Shown here: one piece after another, positions 16,775 to 24,533 of the stretch | Layout: every line of letters begins with the position of its first letter | Position numbering within the stretch: the first letter of the stretch is position 1 | NCBI GenBank assembly: GCA_021842465.1 | Contig: JAKBZN010000022.1 | Coordinates: 1 to 41,032, forward strand | Length of the DNA stretch: 41,032 nucleotides | Direction of reading: 5' to 3' | DNA from: Pseudomonadota bacterium | GTDB lineage: Bacteria; Pseudomonadota; Gammaproteobacteria; Burkholderiales; Burkholderiaceae_F | The notes under the pieces: generated by a model | Told to the model about the DNA's origin: nothing | Databases searched by the model: none | What the model saw: only the letters and a program-made list of their open reading frames with translations | Translations under genes and position numbers: made by a program

Positions 16775-19700
16775 TTGATCGAACACGCACAACCCGAGCT
16801 TGCGTGGCGAAATCGCGACGACACCCTCCGGATCCTGATCGACCACATCCCGGCCGCGGTTGCGATTCTGGACCGGGACATGCGCTACGTGGAGGCAACC
16901 CGGCGCTGGCTCGAAGACTACAAGCTCATCCGCCAGGACATCCTGGGAAAAAGCCACTACGAAATCTTTCCCGAGATTCCGGCGCGATGGAAGGAAATCC
17001 ATCGCCGCGCCCTCGAGGGAGAAACCCTGAGCGCACAGGAGGAACGCTTCGACCGGGCGAACGGCTCGGTGCAGTGGCTCCAGTGGCAGGTCCGCCCGTG
17101 GTATACCGCCGCGGAGCGGATCGGCGGCATCATCATCCTGACCGAGGACGTCTCCCGGCGCAAGGAAGCCGAGCTCGCGCTCGCGAACGAGCGCGAAATT
17201 TTCCGCACGCTCGCCAACATCGCCACGGATTATTTCTGGGAACTCGACGAACGATTCCGCTTTCGCGCAATCTCGCCGAACATCGCCGTCCGATCCAAGG
17301 TGGAATATCAGAACTACATCGGCAAGACCCGTTGGGAACTTCCCTTCCTCGGGATTTCCGAGGAACAGTGGCAGGCACACCGGGCGACGCTGAAATCACA
17401 TCGGCCGTTTCGCGACCTGGAGGGCGGACTGTCCAACACGGACGGGGAAATCCGATGGTTCCTGATGAGCGGCGATCCGATCTTCTCCCGCGACGGCGCG
17501 TTCGCGGGATATCGCGGCGTCACCCAGGACATCACCGAACGCAAGGCGGTGGAGCGATCCCTGAAGAAGATCGCGGAGGAATTCGAGGATCTCTACAACA
17601 ACGCGCCCTTGGGCTATCACTCGCTCGACCGGACTGGCACGTTCGTGCGCATCAACGACACGGAATTGTCCTGGCTCGGCTACACGCGGGAAGAAGTACT
17701 CGGCAGGAAAAAGTGGTCGGACATCGTGGCCCCCGAGGACGCCAAGCAATTCCCGCTGGCATTCGCGGAATTCAAGAAAACCGGCCACGTCCACAACCGC
17801 GCCTACCAGGTTGTCCGCAAAGACGGGACCACGTTCCCGGCTCTATTGACGGCGGCGGCGGTGTACGACGCGGCGGGCAACTATCTCGCCAGCCGCGGCA
17901 TGCTGGTCGACATCACCGAGCGCGCCATGACGCGCGAGCGCCTGCTCGAATCGGAGGCCCGATACCGATCCCTCTTCGAGAACATGAACGCCGGCTTCGT
18001 CCTGTTCGAAGTGGTTACGGATCCGCAGGGGAAGCCGGTCGACCTGATTATTCTTGCGGCCAACCGGAATTTCGAGACCACCACGGGTGTGAAGGTGGAA
18101 GATGCCGTCGGCAAACGCCTGACCGAAGCGGTGCCCGGCATCGAACACGACGATGCGGACTGGATCGGCACCTACGGTGGCGTGGCCATCAGCGGAGTGC
18201 CCCGGCAATTCGAGCAGCGATCCGAGTTGCTCGGCGTCGTCTACGCCGTCTCGGCCTACCGGCCTGCTCTAGGGCAGTGCAGCGTGACGTTCCAGGACAT
18301 CACCGAGCGCAAGAACGCCGAATCGGAACTGCGGATCGCGGCAACCGCTTTCGAGGTGCAGGAGGGGATCCTGGTGACCGACGTCCAAAGCCGGATCCTC
18401 AAGGTCAATGCGGCATTGACGCGCATCACCGGCTACTCGACCGAGGAGTGCATCGGGCAGACTCCCCGGCTCTTCAGTTCCGGTCGACAGGATCAGCGCT
18501 TCTACCAGGAGATGTGGGAGCGCCTGCACGCCAACGGGCGATGGGAAGGCGAGATCTGGAATCGCCGCAAAAACGGCGAGACCTATCCCGCGCGCCTGTC
18601 GATCACCGCGGTCCGCGATTCGGAAGGACGGGTCACGAATTACGTCGCCAACCTTGCCGACATCACGAGCAGCCTTGCCGCGGCCGAGGAAATCCGGGAT
18701 CTCGCGTTTTACGACACGCTCACGCGCCTACCCAACCGACGCCTGTTCCTGGACCGCCTGCACCAGGCCATGGCGTCGGGCGCACGCAGCGGACAGAAGG
18801 GAGCACTGCTCCTGCTCGACCTCGACAACTTCAAGACCATCAATGACACCCTGGGGCACGACATGGGGGACCTGCTGCTCCGGCAAGTGGCCGAGCGGAT
18901 CTCCCATACCCTGCGCGACGGCGATACGGTTGCCCGCCTCGGGGGCGACGAATTCGTCGTCCTGGTGGTGAACCTCGGCGAAGCCCCCCTGGACGTGGCG
19001 GAGAAGGCCAAGGAGGTCGGCAACAAGCTGCTTGCGCTGTTGAACGAGACGTTCCAGCTCGGCGACGCACGGCATCACAATACCCCGAGCATCGGCGTGA
19101 CGATCTTCTCGGGGAAGGAGACGGCCGAGGAACTGATGAAACAGGCCGACATCGCGATGTATCACGCCAAGCGCGCCGGCAAGAACACCATCCGATTCTT
19201 CGACCAGCAGATGCAGGATGCGGTCAATGCCCATGCGGCACGGGAGCGGGACCTCCGCACCGCCATCGATCAGCAGCAGTTCGCGTTGTATTACCAGGTT
19301 CAAGTGGATCCGGCCGGCAAGGCGATCGGCGCGGAGGCCCTGATCCGCTGGCACCATCCGGTCGAAGGACTGGTTTCTCCGACCGCGTTCATCCCGATCG
19401 CCGAGGAGTCCAATCTCATCGTGGGGATCGGCGACTGGGTCATCGACACGGCCTGCGCCCGACTCGCGGCGTGGAGCCGCCTGCCCGCGACCCGCGACCT
19501 GGTGCTGTCGATCAACGTCAGCTCCCGGCAGGTTCACCACCCGGATTTCGTCGCCAAGCTCGAAGCGGCGATCGCCCGCCATGGAATCCGCGCCGGGCAT
19601 CTCAAGCTCGAGATCACCGAAAGCATGCTCCTGGAAGACACCGAATCGACGGTCGCGGTCATGGAGCGCCTGCGTGCGCTCGGCCTGCGGCTGACGCTGG

Positions 19701-19996
19701 ACGACTTCGGGACCGGCTACTCCTCGCTGTCCTATCTGAAGCGGCTGCCGATCGACCGGATCAAGATCGACCAGTCGTTCGTCCGGGACATGGTCACCGA
19801 TCCGCATGACCTCGCCATCATCCGCACCATCATTGCCATGGCATACAACCTGCGGATCGGCACCATCGCCGAAGGCGTCGAGACCGAGGACCAGTTGCGG
19901 CTGCTCTTGCTTTCGGGCTGCAATGCCTTCCAGGGCTACCGGTTCGGCAGGCCGATGCCGGCGGCGGACTTCGAACGCGCGCTGCCGCAGGAATGA
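16775..19996 (+). CDS. Multi-PAS GGDEF-EAL cyclic-di-GMP enzyme
   Basis: The likely start is TTG 16775, with GGAAGG eight bases upstream, which gives 1073 residues. The frame is open further upstream but overlaps the exporter gene. At least five PAS domains follow one another (roughly residues 14-125, 137-250, 262-380, 390-510 and 515-635), several ending in the DITERK PAC motif. The GGDEF domain (about 640-800) has an intact GGDEF at 723-727 and DLDNFKTINDTLGHD. The EAL domain (about 815-1065) has EALIRW at 854, NVSSRQ, EITES and DDFGTGYSSLSYL. Both catalytic sites look complete, so it could make and degrade c-di-GMP. No transmembrane segment is seen, so it is probably a cytoplasmic sensor. 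Ligands of the PAS domains are unknown. Confidence 0.92.
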   Translation: MIEHAQPELAWRNRDDTLRILIDHIPAAVAILDRDMRYVEATRRWLEDYKLIRQDILGKSHYEIFPEIPARWKEIHRRALEGETLSAQEERFDRANGSVQWLQWQVRPWYTAAERIGGIIILTEDVSRRKEAELALANEREIFRTLANIATDYFWELDERFRFRAISPNIAVRSKVEYQNYIGKTRWELPFLGISEEQWQAHRATLKSHRPFRDLEGGLSNTDGEIRWFLMSGDPIFSRDGAFAGYRGVTQDITERKAVERSLKKIAEEFEDLYNNAPLGYHSLDRTGTFVRINDTELSWLGYTREEVLGRKKWSDIVAPEDAKQFPLAFAEFKKTGHVHNRAYQVVRKDGTTFPALLTAAAVYDAAGNYLASRGMLVDITERAMTRERLLESEARYRSLFENMNAGFVLFEVVTDPQGKPVDLIILAANRNFETTTGVKVEDAVGKRLTEAVPGIEHDDADWIGTYGGVAISGVPRQFEQRSELLGVVYAVSAYRPALGQCSVTFQDITERKNAESELRIAATAFEVQEGILVTDVQSRILKVNAALTRITGYSTEECIGQTPRLFSSGRQDQRFYQEMWERLHANGRWEGEIWNRRKNGETYPARLSITAVRDSEGRVTNYVANLADITSSLAAAEEIRDLAFYDTLTRLPNRRLFLDRLHQAMASGARSGQKGALLLLDLDNFKTINDTLGHDMGDLLLRQVAERISHTLRDGDTVARLGGDEFVVLVVNLGEAPLDVAEKAKEVGNKLLALLNETFQLGDARHHNTPSIGVTIFSGKETAEELMKQADIAMYHAKRAGKNTIRFFDQQMQDAVNAHAARERDLRTAIDQQQFALYYQVQVDPAGKAIGAEALIRWHHPVEGLVSPTAFIPIAEESNLIVGIGDWVIDTACARLAAWSRLPATRDLVLSINVSSRQVHHPDFVAKLEAAIARHGIRAGHLKLEITESMLLEDTESTVAVMERLRALGLRLTLDDFGTGYSSLSYLKRLPIDRIKIDQSFVRDMVTDPHDLAIIRTIIAMAYNLRIGTIAEGVETEDQLRLLLLSGCNAFQGYRFGRPMPAADFERALPQE

Positions 19997-20051
19997 GGCC
20001 GGCGAATTCCGGCGTAACGGAAACCAACGCCTCGACGATTCCCGGGGCGAT

Positions 20052-20074
20052 TCATTCCCATTCGATGATCAACG
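20052..20074 (-). repeat. Att-like direct repeat 1 (left end of island)
   Basis: Read on the minus strand it is CGTTGATCATCGAATGGGAA followed by TGA. It matches repeat 2 at all but two positions, and it encodes LIIEWE-stop in the frame that corresponds to the guaA ending. It lies 56 bases beyond the stop of the GGDEF-EAL gene and contains the stop codon of the primase-helicase gene in another frame. It is interpreted as the outer attachment-site copy. Confidence 0.65.
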
Positions 20075-22720
20075 GCACTGGTAACCAGTTGAATCGCATC
20101 GAGATCCGACCGTGCGCAGGATGCAGTCGAGGACCAGATCCAGCTCCTTGCTGACGTCCTCTGCGAGAAAGCGCAGGACGAAATATCCGCTCTGTTGTAG
20201 CAATCGATCCTTGCTTCGATCTCGCCGGTACGCGATCGGATCGGCAAGATGCTGTGGTCCGTCCAACTCCACCGCCACCCGCGCTTCCTCGCACAGGAGA
20301 TCGACCTCCAGGCTCGCCGTCGCATCGAACGCAATCGGCAACAAGGCGTTGAGCCGAAATCGCCCTTTCGTTTCCGGCAGCGTTTCCAGTCGCCGGTACA
20401 AGAATGCTTCAACAGAACTACGTGCCCGTTCAATTCCTTCCGCGTCCGACGGAATCGTGCGGGCGGCGTGAACGAACAAGCCAGCCAAAGGAAGATCGAC
20501 CCCGTCGCGGATGAGCCTGCGGACGCTGCGCGAATAATCGCGCTTCCACATCGGGTCCGATGGCAGCGGCACCTCGGCAGGCCAGCCCGGCGTGGCGCTC
20601 GCCGGAAGGTGGATCGTATAGCCGATTCCCTCGTAACCACGGCAGCGCCGATCGAACATCCGGGCCAGCACGGGCACGTGGAGGTCCGCGTAATCGTAGA
20701 TGACAACCTCGCGCTTTGCGTCATGAGGCCGGTGCAGGCGGCCAGCATACTGAGCGATGGTGCCACGCCAGGACACCGGCAGCGTCAGGAACAACGTATC
20801 GAGTCGCGGATCGTCATAGCCCTCCCCGACGTACTTTCCCGTAGCAAGCATGACGCGCGGTTCCTCCGGGGCAATGGCTGCGAGTCGGTCTGCCATCGCC
20901 TGCTTTTGCTTCTTCCCCATTCCCGCACGCAACGCCACCACGTTCGGCAAGCCTGGGATAAGCATTTGCTCGAGACGCTCCAAGTGGTCGTTCCGCTCGG
21001 TAAGCACGAGCGGTGAGCGACCAGCTCGCACCGCCTCGACGACATCGGCGCAGATGCGGCGGTTTCGCTGCTCATCGTCGATCAGGTCTTGATAAAGCGA
21101 TTGGAATTCGACGCGCCGATCCGCCCCCGCCTCCCGGATTGGCCGAAACGCCGTCGGCTGCACCATGACGAAATGTTCAAAGGGTCGCTTTGCCGCTTGC
21201 TGCTTCGCGTCCACGCGGTGGCGCACCGGCCCGCACTGCATGAAGATGATCGGTTGATGCCCATCCTTGCGGACCACCGTAGCCGACAGCCCCAGGAAAT
21301 AGCGCGCCTTGACCTGACGGGCCACTTCCTCAAAGCCCGGTGCCGACAGGCGTTCGACCCATTGATCCAGGAGCTGCCGACGATGCACGAGCACGAGTAC
21401 GTTGACACCGCGCCGCGCGATCAGCCAAGCCGCGACCACCGTCTTTCCGAACGCGGTCGTCGCAGCCAACACGCCCATGTCGTGCGCCAGCAGTGCCTGG
21501 ACCGCGGACTTCTGTTCGGGCCGAAGTTCGCCGCTGAAGTCAATTCGCAACGGTTGCCCGCCATGGCGCTCATCGCGGGTCGCTACTCGAATGCCCAAGT
21601 CCTGGAGTGTCGCGCGGACGTCATCGAGGCAGCCGCGTGGCAAGCCGATGTGATGCGGATGATCTTCGGCGCAGGCAATGACCCGCGGTTTTCCATAGGT
21701 GGACAAGCGCATCGCCTGGGCCTTGTAGAATTCCGGATTCTGGAAGGCGGCCAGGCGAAGGAGGCGATTTCGCAGTGCCGGAGGCAATCCTTCCTTGGCA
21801 ATGTAGATTTGATTGCCGAGTACCAACTCCAATGTTTGCGGCAACTCGCCCACGATCGGCGCGTCTCGGGTCCGGCGAGACGGCGGCGCCGTCCACGGTG
21901 CGATGTCGTCCTCTTCATCGGACGGCAAGCGAACGCCGAGCACGCGACCGCGCCTCTCCGCCTCCTGGACCAGGCCTTCGGCTTGTGCCCGCCCTACCCT
22001 TTGCTGGCCGGCCAGAAACGCCCATTGGTCTGGCCACGGTTTCAGGTTGTCGTCGACAAATACACTGTTTGCCTGATCGCGCGGAACTTTTTGCAACGGC
22101 AAGGCGATCAGGTTTCCGAATCCGCCTTGGGGCAAGAAGTCCTGGTTCGGGAACAGCCGGTCATAGGAATCCAAGCCGACGTCCGGTCGGCGCTCCATGG
22201 TCTCCGTCAGCAGGGAGGAACCAAGCCGCCTGGCCAGGGCCGCCGGTATGGCCTCCTCGAAGAACAGCCAGACATGCCCGCCCCGCCCGGAACGCGACCG
22301 CTCGAGTGCAGCAGGCAGATGCATGCGACGACAGGTTTGGAGAAATGCCACCGAGTCTGCACCCCACTCGGCCTTATCGAAGTCGATTGCCAGAAAGGCG
22401 CAGGTTTCGTCCTGGAACAGCGGATAGCCCCCGGCGACGAAGGGCTCGCCGTCAAGGTCGCATCCGGAGAGGTGCCAACGGATGACGTCATCGGTGAGCG
22501 GAAGGAATCGGCGGTGAGGACAGTCCGCGCACTTGATACGCGGCTTCTCGCAGACGCCGCGTACCCATTCGTTGGCGCAGGCGGGGGCGTAACCCGACTT
22601 GCCGGTCCTCTTGCTTTCGAATCGCCGCGCGTATACGTCGTCGCGAACGCGGAACAGCGAACGAAAGAGCGCAATCTTGGCCGCCGGCAATGATGTTCGG
22701 TCGACCATGCTGACCTTCAT
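20069..22720 (-). CDS. TOTE-type primase-helicase-nuclease fusion with internal helicase deletion
   Basis: The protein has 883 residues (ATG 22720; a second ATG at 22708 with a better-spaced AAGG is possible). An N-terminal cysteine cluster (CANEWVRGVC, CADCPHR) precedes an archaeo-eukaryotic primase domain to about residue 215, with catalytic-type AIDFDK and GRGGHVWLFF. An SF2 helicase follows: AATTAFGKT (Walker A, about 423), LVHRRQLLDQW, GLSAT and QYAGRLHR (motif VI). The C-terminal 100 residues form a DUF559/Vsr-like nuclease domain (LEVDLLCEEA, VELDGPQH, GYFVLRF). Only about 57 residues separate GKT from SAT, and the DExH motif is missing. The break is near residue 457 (position about 21345). 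The gene overlaps the truncated AbiEii gene by ATGA. The helicase is probably inactive, while the primase and nuclease parts look intact. Confidence 0.85.
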   Translation of the reverse strand: MKVSMVDRTSLPAAKIALFRSLFRVRDDVYARRFESKRTGKSGYAPACANEWVRGVCEKPRIKCADCPHRRFLPLTDDVIRWHLSGCDLDGEPFVAGGYPLFQDETCAFLAIDFDKAEWGADSVAFLQTCRRMHLPAALERSRSGRGGHVWLFFEEAIPAALARRLGSSLLTETMERRPDVGLDSYDRLFPNQDFLPQGGFGNLIALPLQKVPRDQANSVFVDDNLKPWPDQWAFLAGQQRVGRAQAEGLVQEAERRGRVLGVRLPSDEEDDIAPWTAPPSRRTRDAPIVGELPQTLELVLGNQIYIAKEGLPPALRNRLLRLAAFQNPEFYKAQAMRLSTYGKPRVIACAEDHPHHIGLPRGCLDDVRATLQDLGIRVATRDERHGGQPLRIDFSGELRPEQKSAVQALLAHDMGVLAATTAFGKTVVAAWLIARRGVNVLVLVHRRQLLDQWVERLSAPGFEEVARQVKARYFLGLSATVVRKDGHQPIIFMQCGPVRHRVDAKQQAAKRPFEHFVMVQPTAFRPIREAGADRRVEFQSLYQDLIDDEQRNRRICADVVEAVRAGRSPLVLTERNDHLERLEQMLIPGLPNVVALRAGMGKKQKQAMADRLAAIAPEEPRVMLATGKYVGEGYDDPRLDTLFLTLPVSWRGTIAQYAGRLHRPHDAKREVVIYDYADLHVPVLARMFDRRCRGYEGIGYTIHLPASATPGWPAEVPLPSDPMWKRDYSRSVRRLIRDGVDLPLAGLFVHAARTIPSDAEGIERARSSVEAFLYRRLETLPETKGRFRLNALLPIAFDATASLEVDLLCEEARVAVELDGPQHLADPIAYRRDRSKDRLLQQSGYFVLRFLAEDVSKELDLVLDCILRTVGSRCDSTGYQCR

Positions 22721-22938
22721 CGTTCACTTGCTTCCCGGCGTTGGCGATTCGCGAGCGCCTCGTCGCGCGGCAGCGTGTGATCGGGAAATACCAGATTGAG
22801 ATCGACCGACAAGCGCGGCATCTCGCGCACGAACAGATTGATCGCCGTGCCACCCTTCAAAGCGAAGGTGTCGTCCACGAGCACCAGCGGCGCCACCTGC
22901 GTCAGCAGGCGCGCCGTATCGAGATAGGTCTGGTTCAT
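22717..22938 (-). pseudogene. Truncated AbiEii-type nucleotidyltransferase toxin
   Basis: There are 73 residues from ATG 22938. It begins like AbiEii toxins, with TFALKGGTAINLFVRE and LSVDLNLVF, but intact members have about 300 residues. The homology ends near residue 63 (PRDEALA) and the frame closes ten residues later. The catalytic DxD of the family appears as D-L-N, so the second aspartate is replaced by asparagine. It overlaps the antitoxin gene upstream (ATGA) and the primase-helicase gene downstream (ATGA). A deletion or recombination joining the toxin 5' end to the helicase gene is the simplest reading. The toxin should be inactive. Confidence 0.75.
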
Positions 22939-23672
22939 GGCTTGAGCACCAGCAGTCCGTCGGCCGACCGCGACACCCAGGGTCGGTTGCTGCCCTTCGG
23001 CAGCGTGCCCGGATCGAGCTTCTCCGCCCAGGGCAGCGAGGCCTCCCGCCCGAGTTGCAGGCACAGCCGCACGGTCTTGACGTTCGTGCAGTGCTGCAAC
23101 AGTTCGCGCAGCACGTCAGCACGGAGGTTGTAGGCGCTTTCGACGATTTCGCGAGCTTCCTGCAACGCCTGGCGCACGCCGACTTCGCTCAACAGTTCCA
23201 GCAATGCACGCTCCGGCGCCGACACCTGCGGCGCCCCGTTGCGCTTCTCGAAAGGGCCGACGTGGAGAAGAGTGTCCGGCTTCTCGTCGAACAGGCGCTT
23301 GCGGTGGTACTCGGCCGGAAATCGTTGGGTGAACCATTCCGGCAGGCGGGCTGCCTTCCAGCCGTACAGGTGCAGAACGGGGTGCTGCGAGACGTACTGG
23401 CGCACGCCGTACCAGTCCAGTGCCGACTTGCCGCCGACGTGCATCCCCTCGAATCCGCGCTGCAACTGCAGCAGACTGGGATACAGAGCCAGGGCGTCGT
23501 TTGGGCGGCCGTATACGCCACGGGCTAGGCGCATCAGCCACCCCGCCCGGACGTAGTGGACCGCCAGGTCGGCGGAGATGCCCAACGCTGCCAGATCCTG
23601 CGAGGTCAGCGGCGCTCCCGGTGACAACCGGGTGTAGAGCGCATTTAGCTTGCTTGTAGAAGTCGTAGTCAT
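22935..23672 (-). CDS. AbiEi-type antitoxin (type IV toxin-antitoxin family)
   Basis: The protein has 245 residues starting at ATG 23672. The N-terminal winged-helix region (residues about 15-60) contains LTSQDLAALGISADLAVHYVRAGWL and MRLARGVYGRPND. The C-terminal part has GKSALDWYGVRQYVS, a WFTQRFPAEY segment and VSAPERALLELLSEV, as in AbiEi proteins. AbiEi antitoxins repress their own operon and counteract AbiEii. Here the toxin partner is truncated, so the antitoxin is an orphan apart from any cross-talk with the second AbiEii at 24526. The start codon lies in the loop of a perfect palindrome, and a second palindrome lies about 65 bases upstream. Confidence 0.85.
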   Translation of the reverse strand: MTTTSTSKLNALYTRLSPGAPLTSQDLAALGISADLAVHYVRAGWLMRLARGVYGRPNDALALYPSLLQLQRGFEGMHVGGKSALDWYGVRQYVSQHPVLHLYGWKAARLPEWFTQRFPAEYHRKRLFDEKPDTLLHVGPFEKRNGAPQVSAPERALLELLSEVGVRQALQEAREIVESAYNLRADVLRELLQHCTNVKTVRLCLQLGREASLPWAEKLDPGTLPKGSNRPWVSRSADGLLVLKP

Positions 23673-23687
23673 GCTACGACTTCTACA
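23655..23687 (-). promoter_or_regulatory. Perfect 14-bp palindrome with the AbiEi start codon in its loop
   Basis: The arms TGTAGAAGTCGTAG and CTACGACTTCTACA pair without mismatch across a five-base centre. On the minus strand the centre reads CATGA and contains the antitoxin ATG. The right arm encodes residues 2-6 (TTTST). As DNA it is a good operator for the winged-helix antitoxin. As RNA it would be a strong hairpin presenting the start codon in the loop. It shares GTCGTAG-N5-CTACGAC with the palindrome at 23726. Confidence 0.7.
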
Positions 23688-23725
23688 TCTTTTTCAAGCG
23701 GAAGGCAATTTAAAATTGTGCGTCC

Positions 23726-23746
23726 AGTCGTAGCTAGACTACGACT
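23726..23746 (-). promoter_or_regulatory. Second AbiEi-type operator palindrome
   Basis: The arms AGTCGTAG and CTACGACT flank a five-base centre. The core GTCGTAG-N5-CTACGAC is identical to that of the start-codon palindrome. The centres are about 65 bases apart, roughly six helical turns, which suits paired binding by one regulator. It lies just downstream of a TATAAT and would cover the transcription start. Confidence 0.65.
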
Positions 23747-23752
23747 ATTATA
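23747..23752 (-). promoter_or_regulatory. -10 element of the left AbiE operon
   Basis: The minus strand reads TATAAT here in an AT-rich stretch, directly next to the 23726-23746 palindrome. No good -35 is seen 16-18 bases upstream, where the guaA-like repeat begins. This suggests that recombination at that repeat replaced the original upstream sequence, or that the regulator or an extended promoter compensates. Confidence 0.45.
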
Positions 23753-23763
23753 TTTTTTCTAAA

Positions 23764-23787
23764 TTCACTCCCACTCGATGATCAACG
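23764..23787 (-). repeat. Att-like direct repeat 2 (between the two modules)
   Basis: On the minus strand it reads CGTTGATCATCGAGTGGGAG followed by TGA and encodes LIIEWE-stop. It shares 21 of 23 bases with repeat 1, and its last 15 bases (ATCGAGTGGGAGTGA) are identical to the guaA 3' end. The preceding codons encode EINGLEVS, comparable with FNWLPVP before repeat 1, so the similarity extends into a short coding remnant. Confidence 0.68.
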
Positions 23788-23817
23788 AGACCTCCAAGCC
23801 ATTGATCTCACTTCCTT

Positions 23818-23863
23818 AAATTCGTCAACTGGATTTTGGTGCGCTTATCGAATTTCGTCAACT
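23818..23863. repeat. Pair of 13-base direct repeats next to att-like repeat 2
   Basis: AAATTCGTCAACT at 23818-23830 and AATTTCGTCAACT at 23851-23863 agree at 12 of 13 bases and are spaced 33 bases start to start, about three helical turns. They lie beside a putative attachment site in otherwise gene-free sequence. Arm-type binding sites for a recombinase or a directionality factor would look like this, but no such protein is encoded nearby. Confidence 0.45.
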
Positions 23864-23889
23864 TTGCGGAGCAGAAAGCAGGCTTCCGG

Positions 23890-23919
23890 TTGGCAAAATG
23901 TCAGAAATGGTGATACGAT
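23890..23919 (+). promoter_or_regulatory. Likely promoter of the right AbiE operon
   Basis: TTGGCA at 23890-23895 and TACGAT at 23914-23919 are separated by 18 bases and lie 18 bases upstream of the antitoxin ATG. No large palindrome like that of the left module is present, only a 5-base CAGAA/TTCTG pair around the -10. Confidence 0.5.
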
Positions 23920-23936
23920 TCTGATTCGAGGTCCCC

Positions 23937-24533
23937 ATGAGCACACTCCCAACTTCCATCCTGTCCCACGCTACATCCCTGCCAGAGGGAGGTGTGCTGT
24001 CGCCCAAGGAATTCCTGCATTTGGGAAACCGCGCTGCCATCGACCAAGCACTTTCCCGACTCACCAGGGAAGGCAAGCTGTTGCGTGTGGCACGCGGCAC
24101 CTATGTCACGCCGGTCTCAAGCCGCTTCGGAACTCGGGCCCCCTCCCCGGAAAAAGTGGTGCATGCGCTGGCTGCACATAGCGGCGAAGTGGTTACGCCC
24201 CACGGCGCCAACTCTGCCAATGCGCTAGGCCTGACCCAGCAGATCCCGGTTCGCGAGGTCTATCTGACTTCGGGTCGCACACGCAAGCTCAAGCTGGGGC
24301 GCTCCGAAATCACGGTCAAGCACGCTCCGCGCTGGATGCTCGCTCTGGGCTCTGGTCAGGCCGGCGCTGCGGTGCGGGCTTTGGCATGGATGGGGCCGAG
24401 TCACGTGCGCGAGTCGTTGGTAGCGCTGCGGCGCACGCTGCCCCCTTCCGAATGGCGGACGTTGACCTCCGCGCGCGCTGCTCTTCCCTCCTGGATGGCG
24501 CGCGCCATCGGCGAAGAAGCGCTTCGTGGCTGA
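23937..24533 (+). CDS. AbiEi-type antitoxin (DUF6088-like)
   Basis: The protein has 198 residues. The N-terminus contains a winged helix with VLSPKEFLHLGNRAAIDQAL and LLRVARGTYVTPV. The C-terminal part has the GEVVTPHGANSANALGL segment and the VYLTSGRTRKLKLG motif of DUF6088 proteins, the antitoxins found beside AbiEii toxins. The next gene starts at GTG 24526 and overlaps this stop by eight bases, so antitoxin and toxin are coupled. Its sequence is only distantly related to the other AbiEi at 22935, so the two modules were acquired separately rather than duplicated. Confidence 0.87.
   Translation: MSTLPTSILSHATSLPEGGVLSPKEFLHLGNRAAIDQALSRLTREGKLLRVARGTYVTPVSSRFGTRAPSPEKVVHALAAHSGEVVTPHGANSANALGLTQQIPVREVYLTSGRTRKLKLGRSEITVKHAPRWMLALGSGQAGAAVRALAWMGPSHVRESLVALRRTLPPSEWRTLTSARAALPSWMARAIGEEALRG

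Noticed and set aside
20000-20050. Short GCCGG/CCGGC inverted repeat after the GGDEF-EAL gene
   Set aside because: Only five base pairs with no T-run; not supportable as a terminator.
23640-23770. CRISPR-like repeats from the recurring GTCGTAG/CTACGAC sequences
   Set aside because: There are only two dyad-symmetric copies with no spacers; an operator pair explains them.
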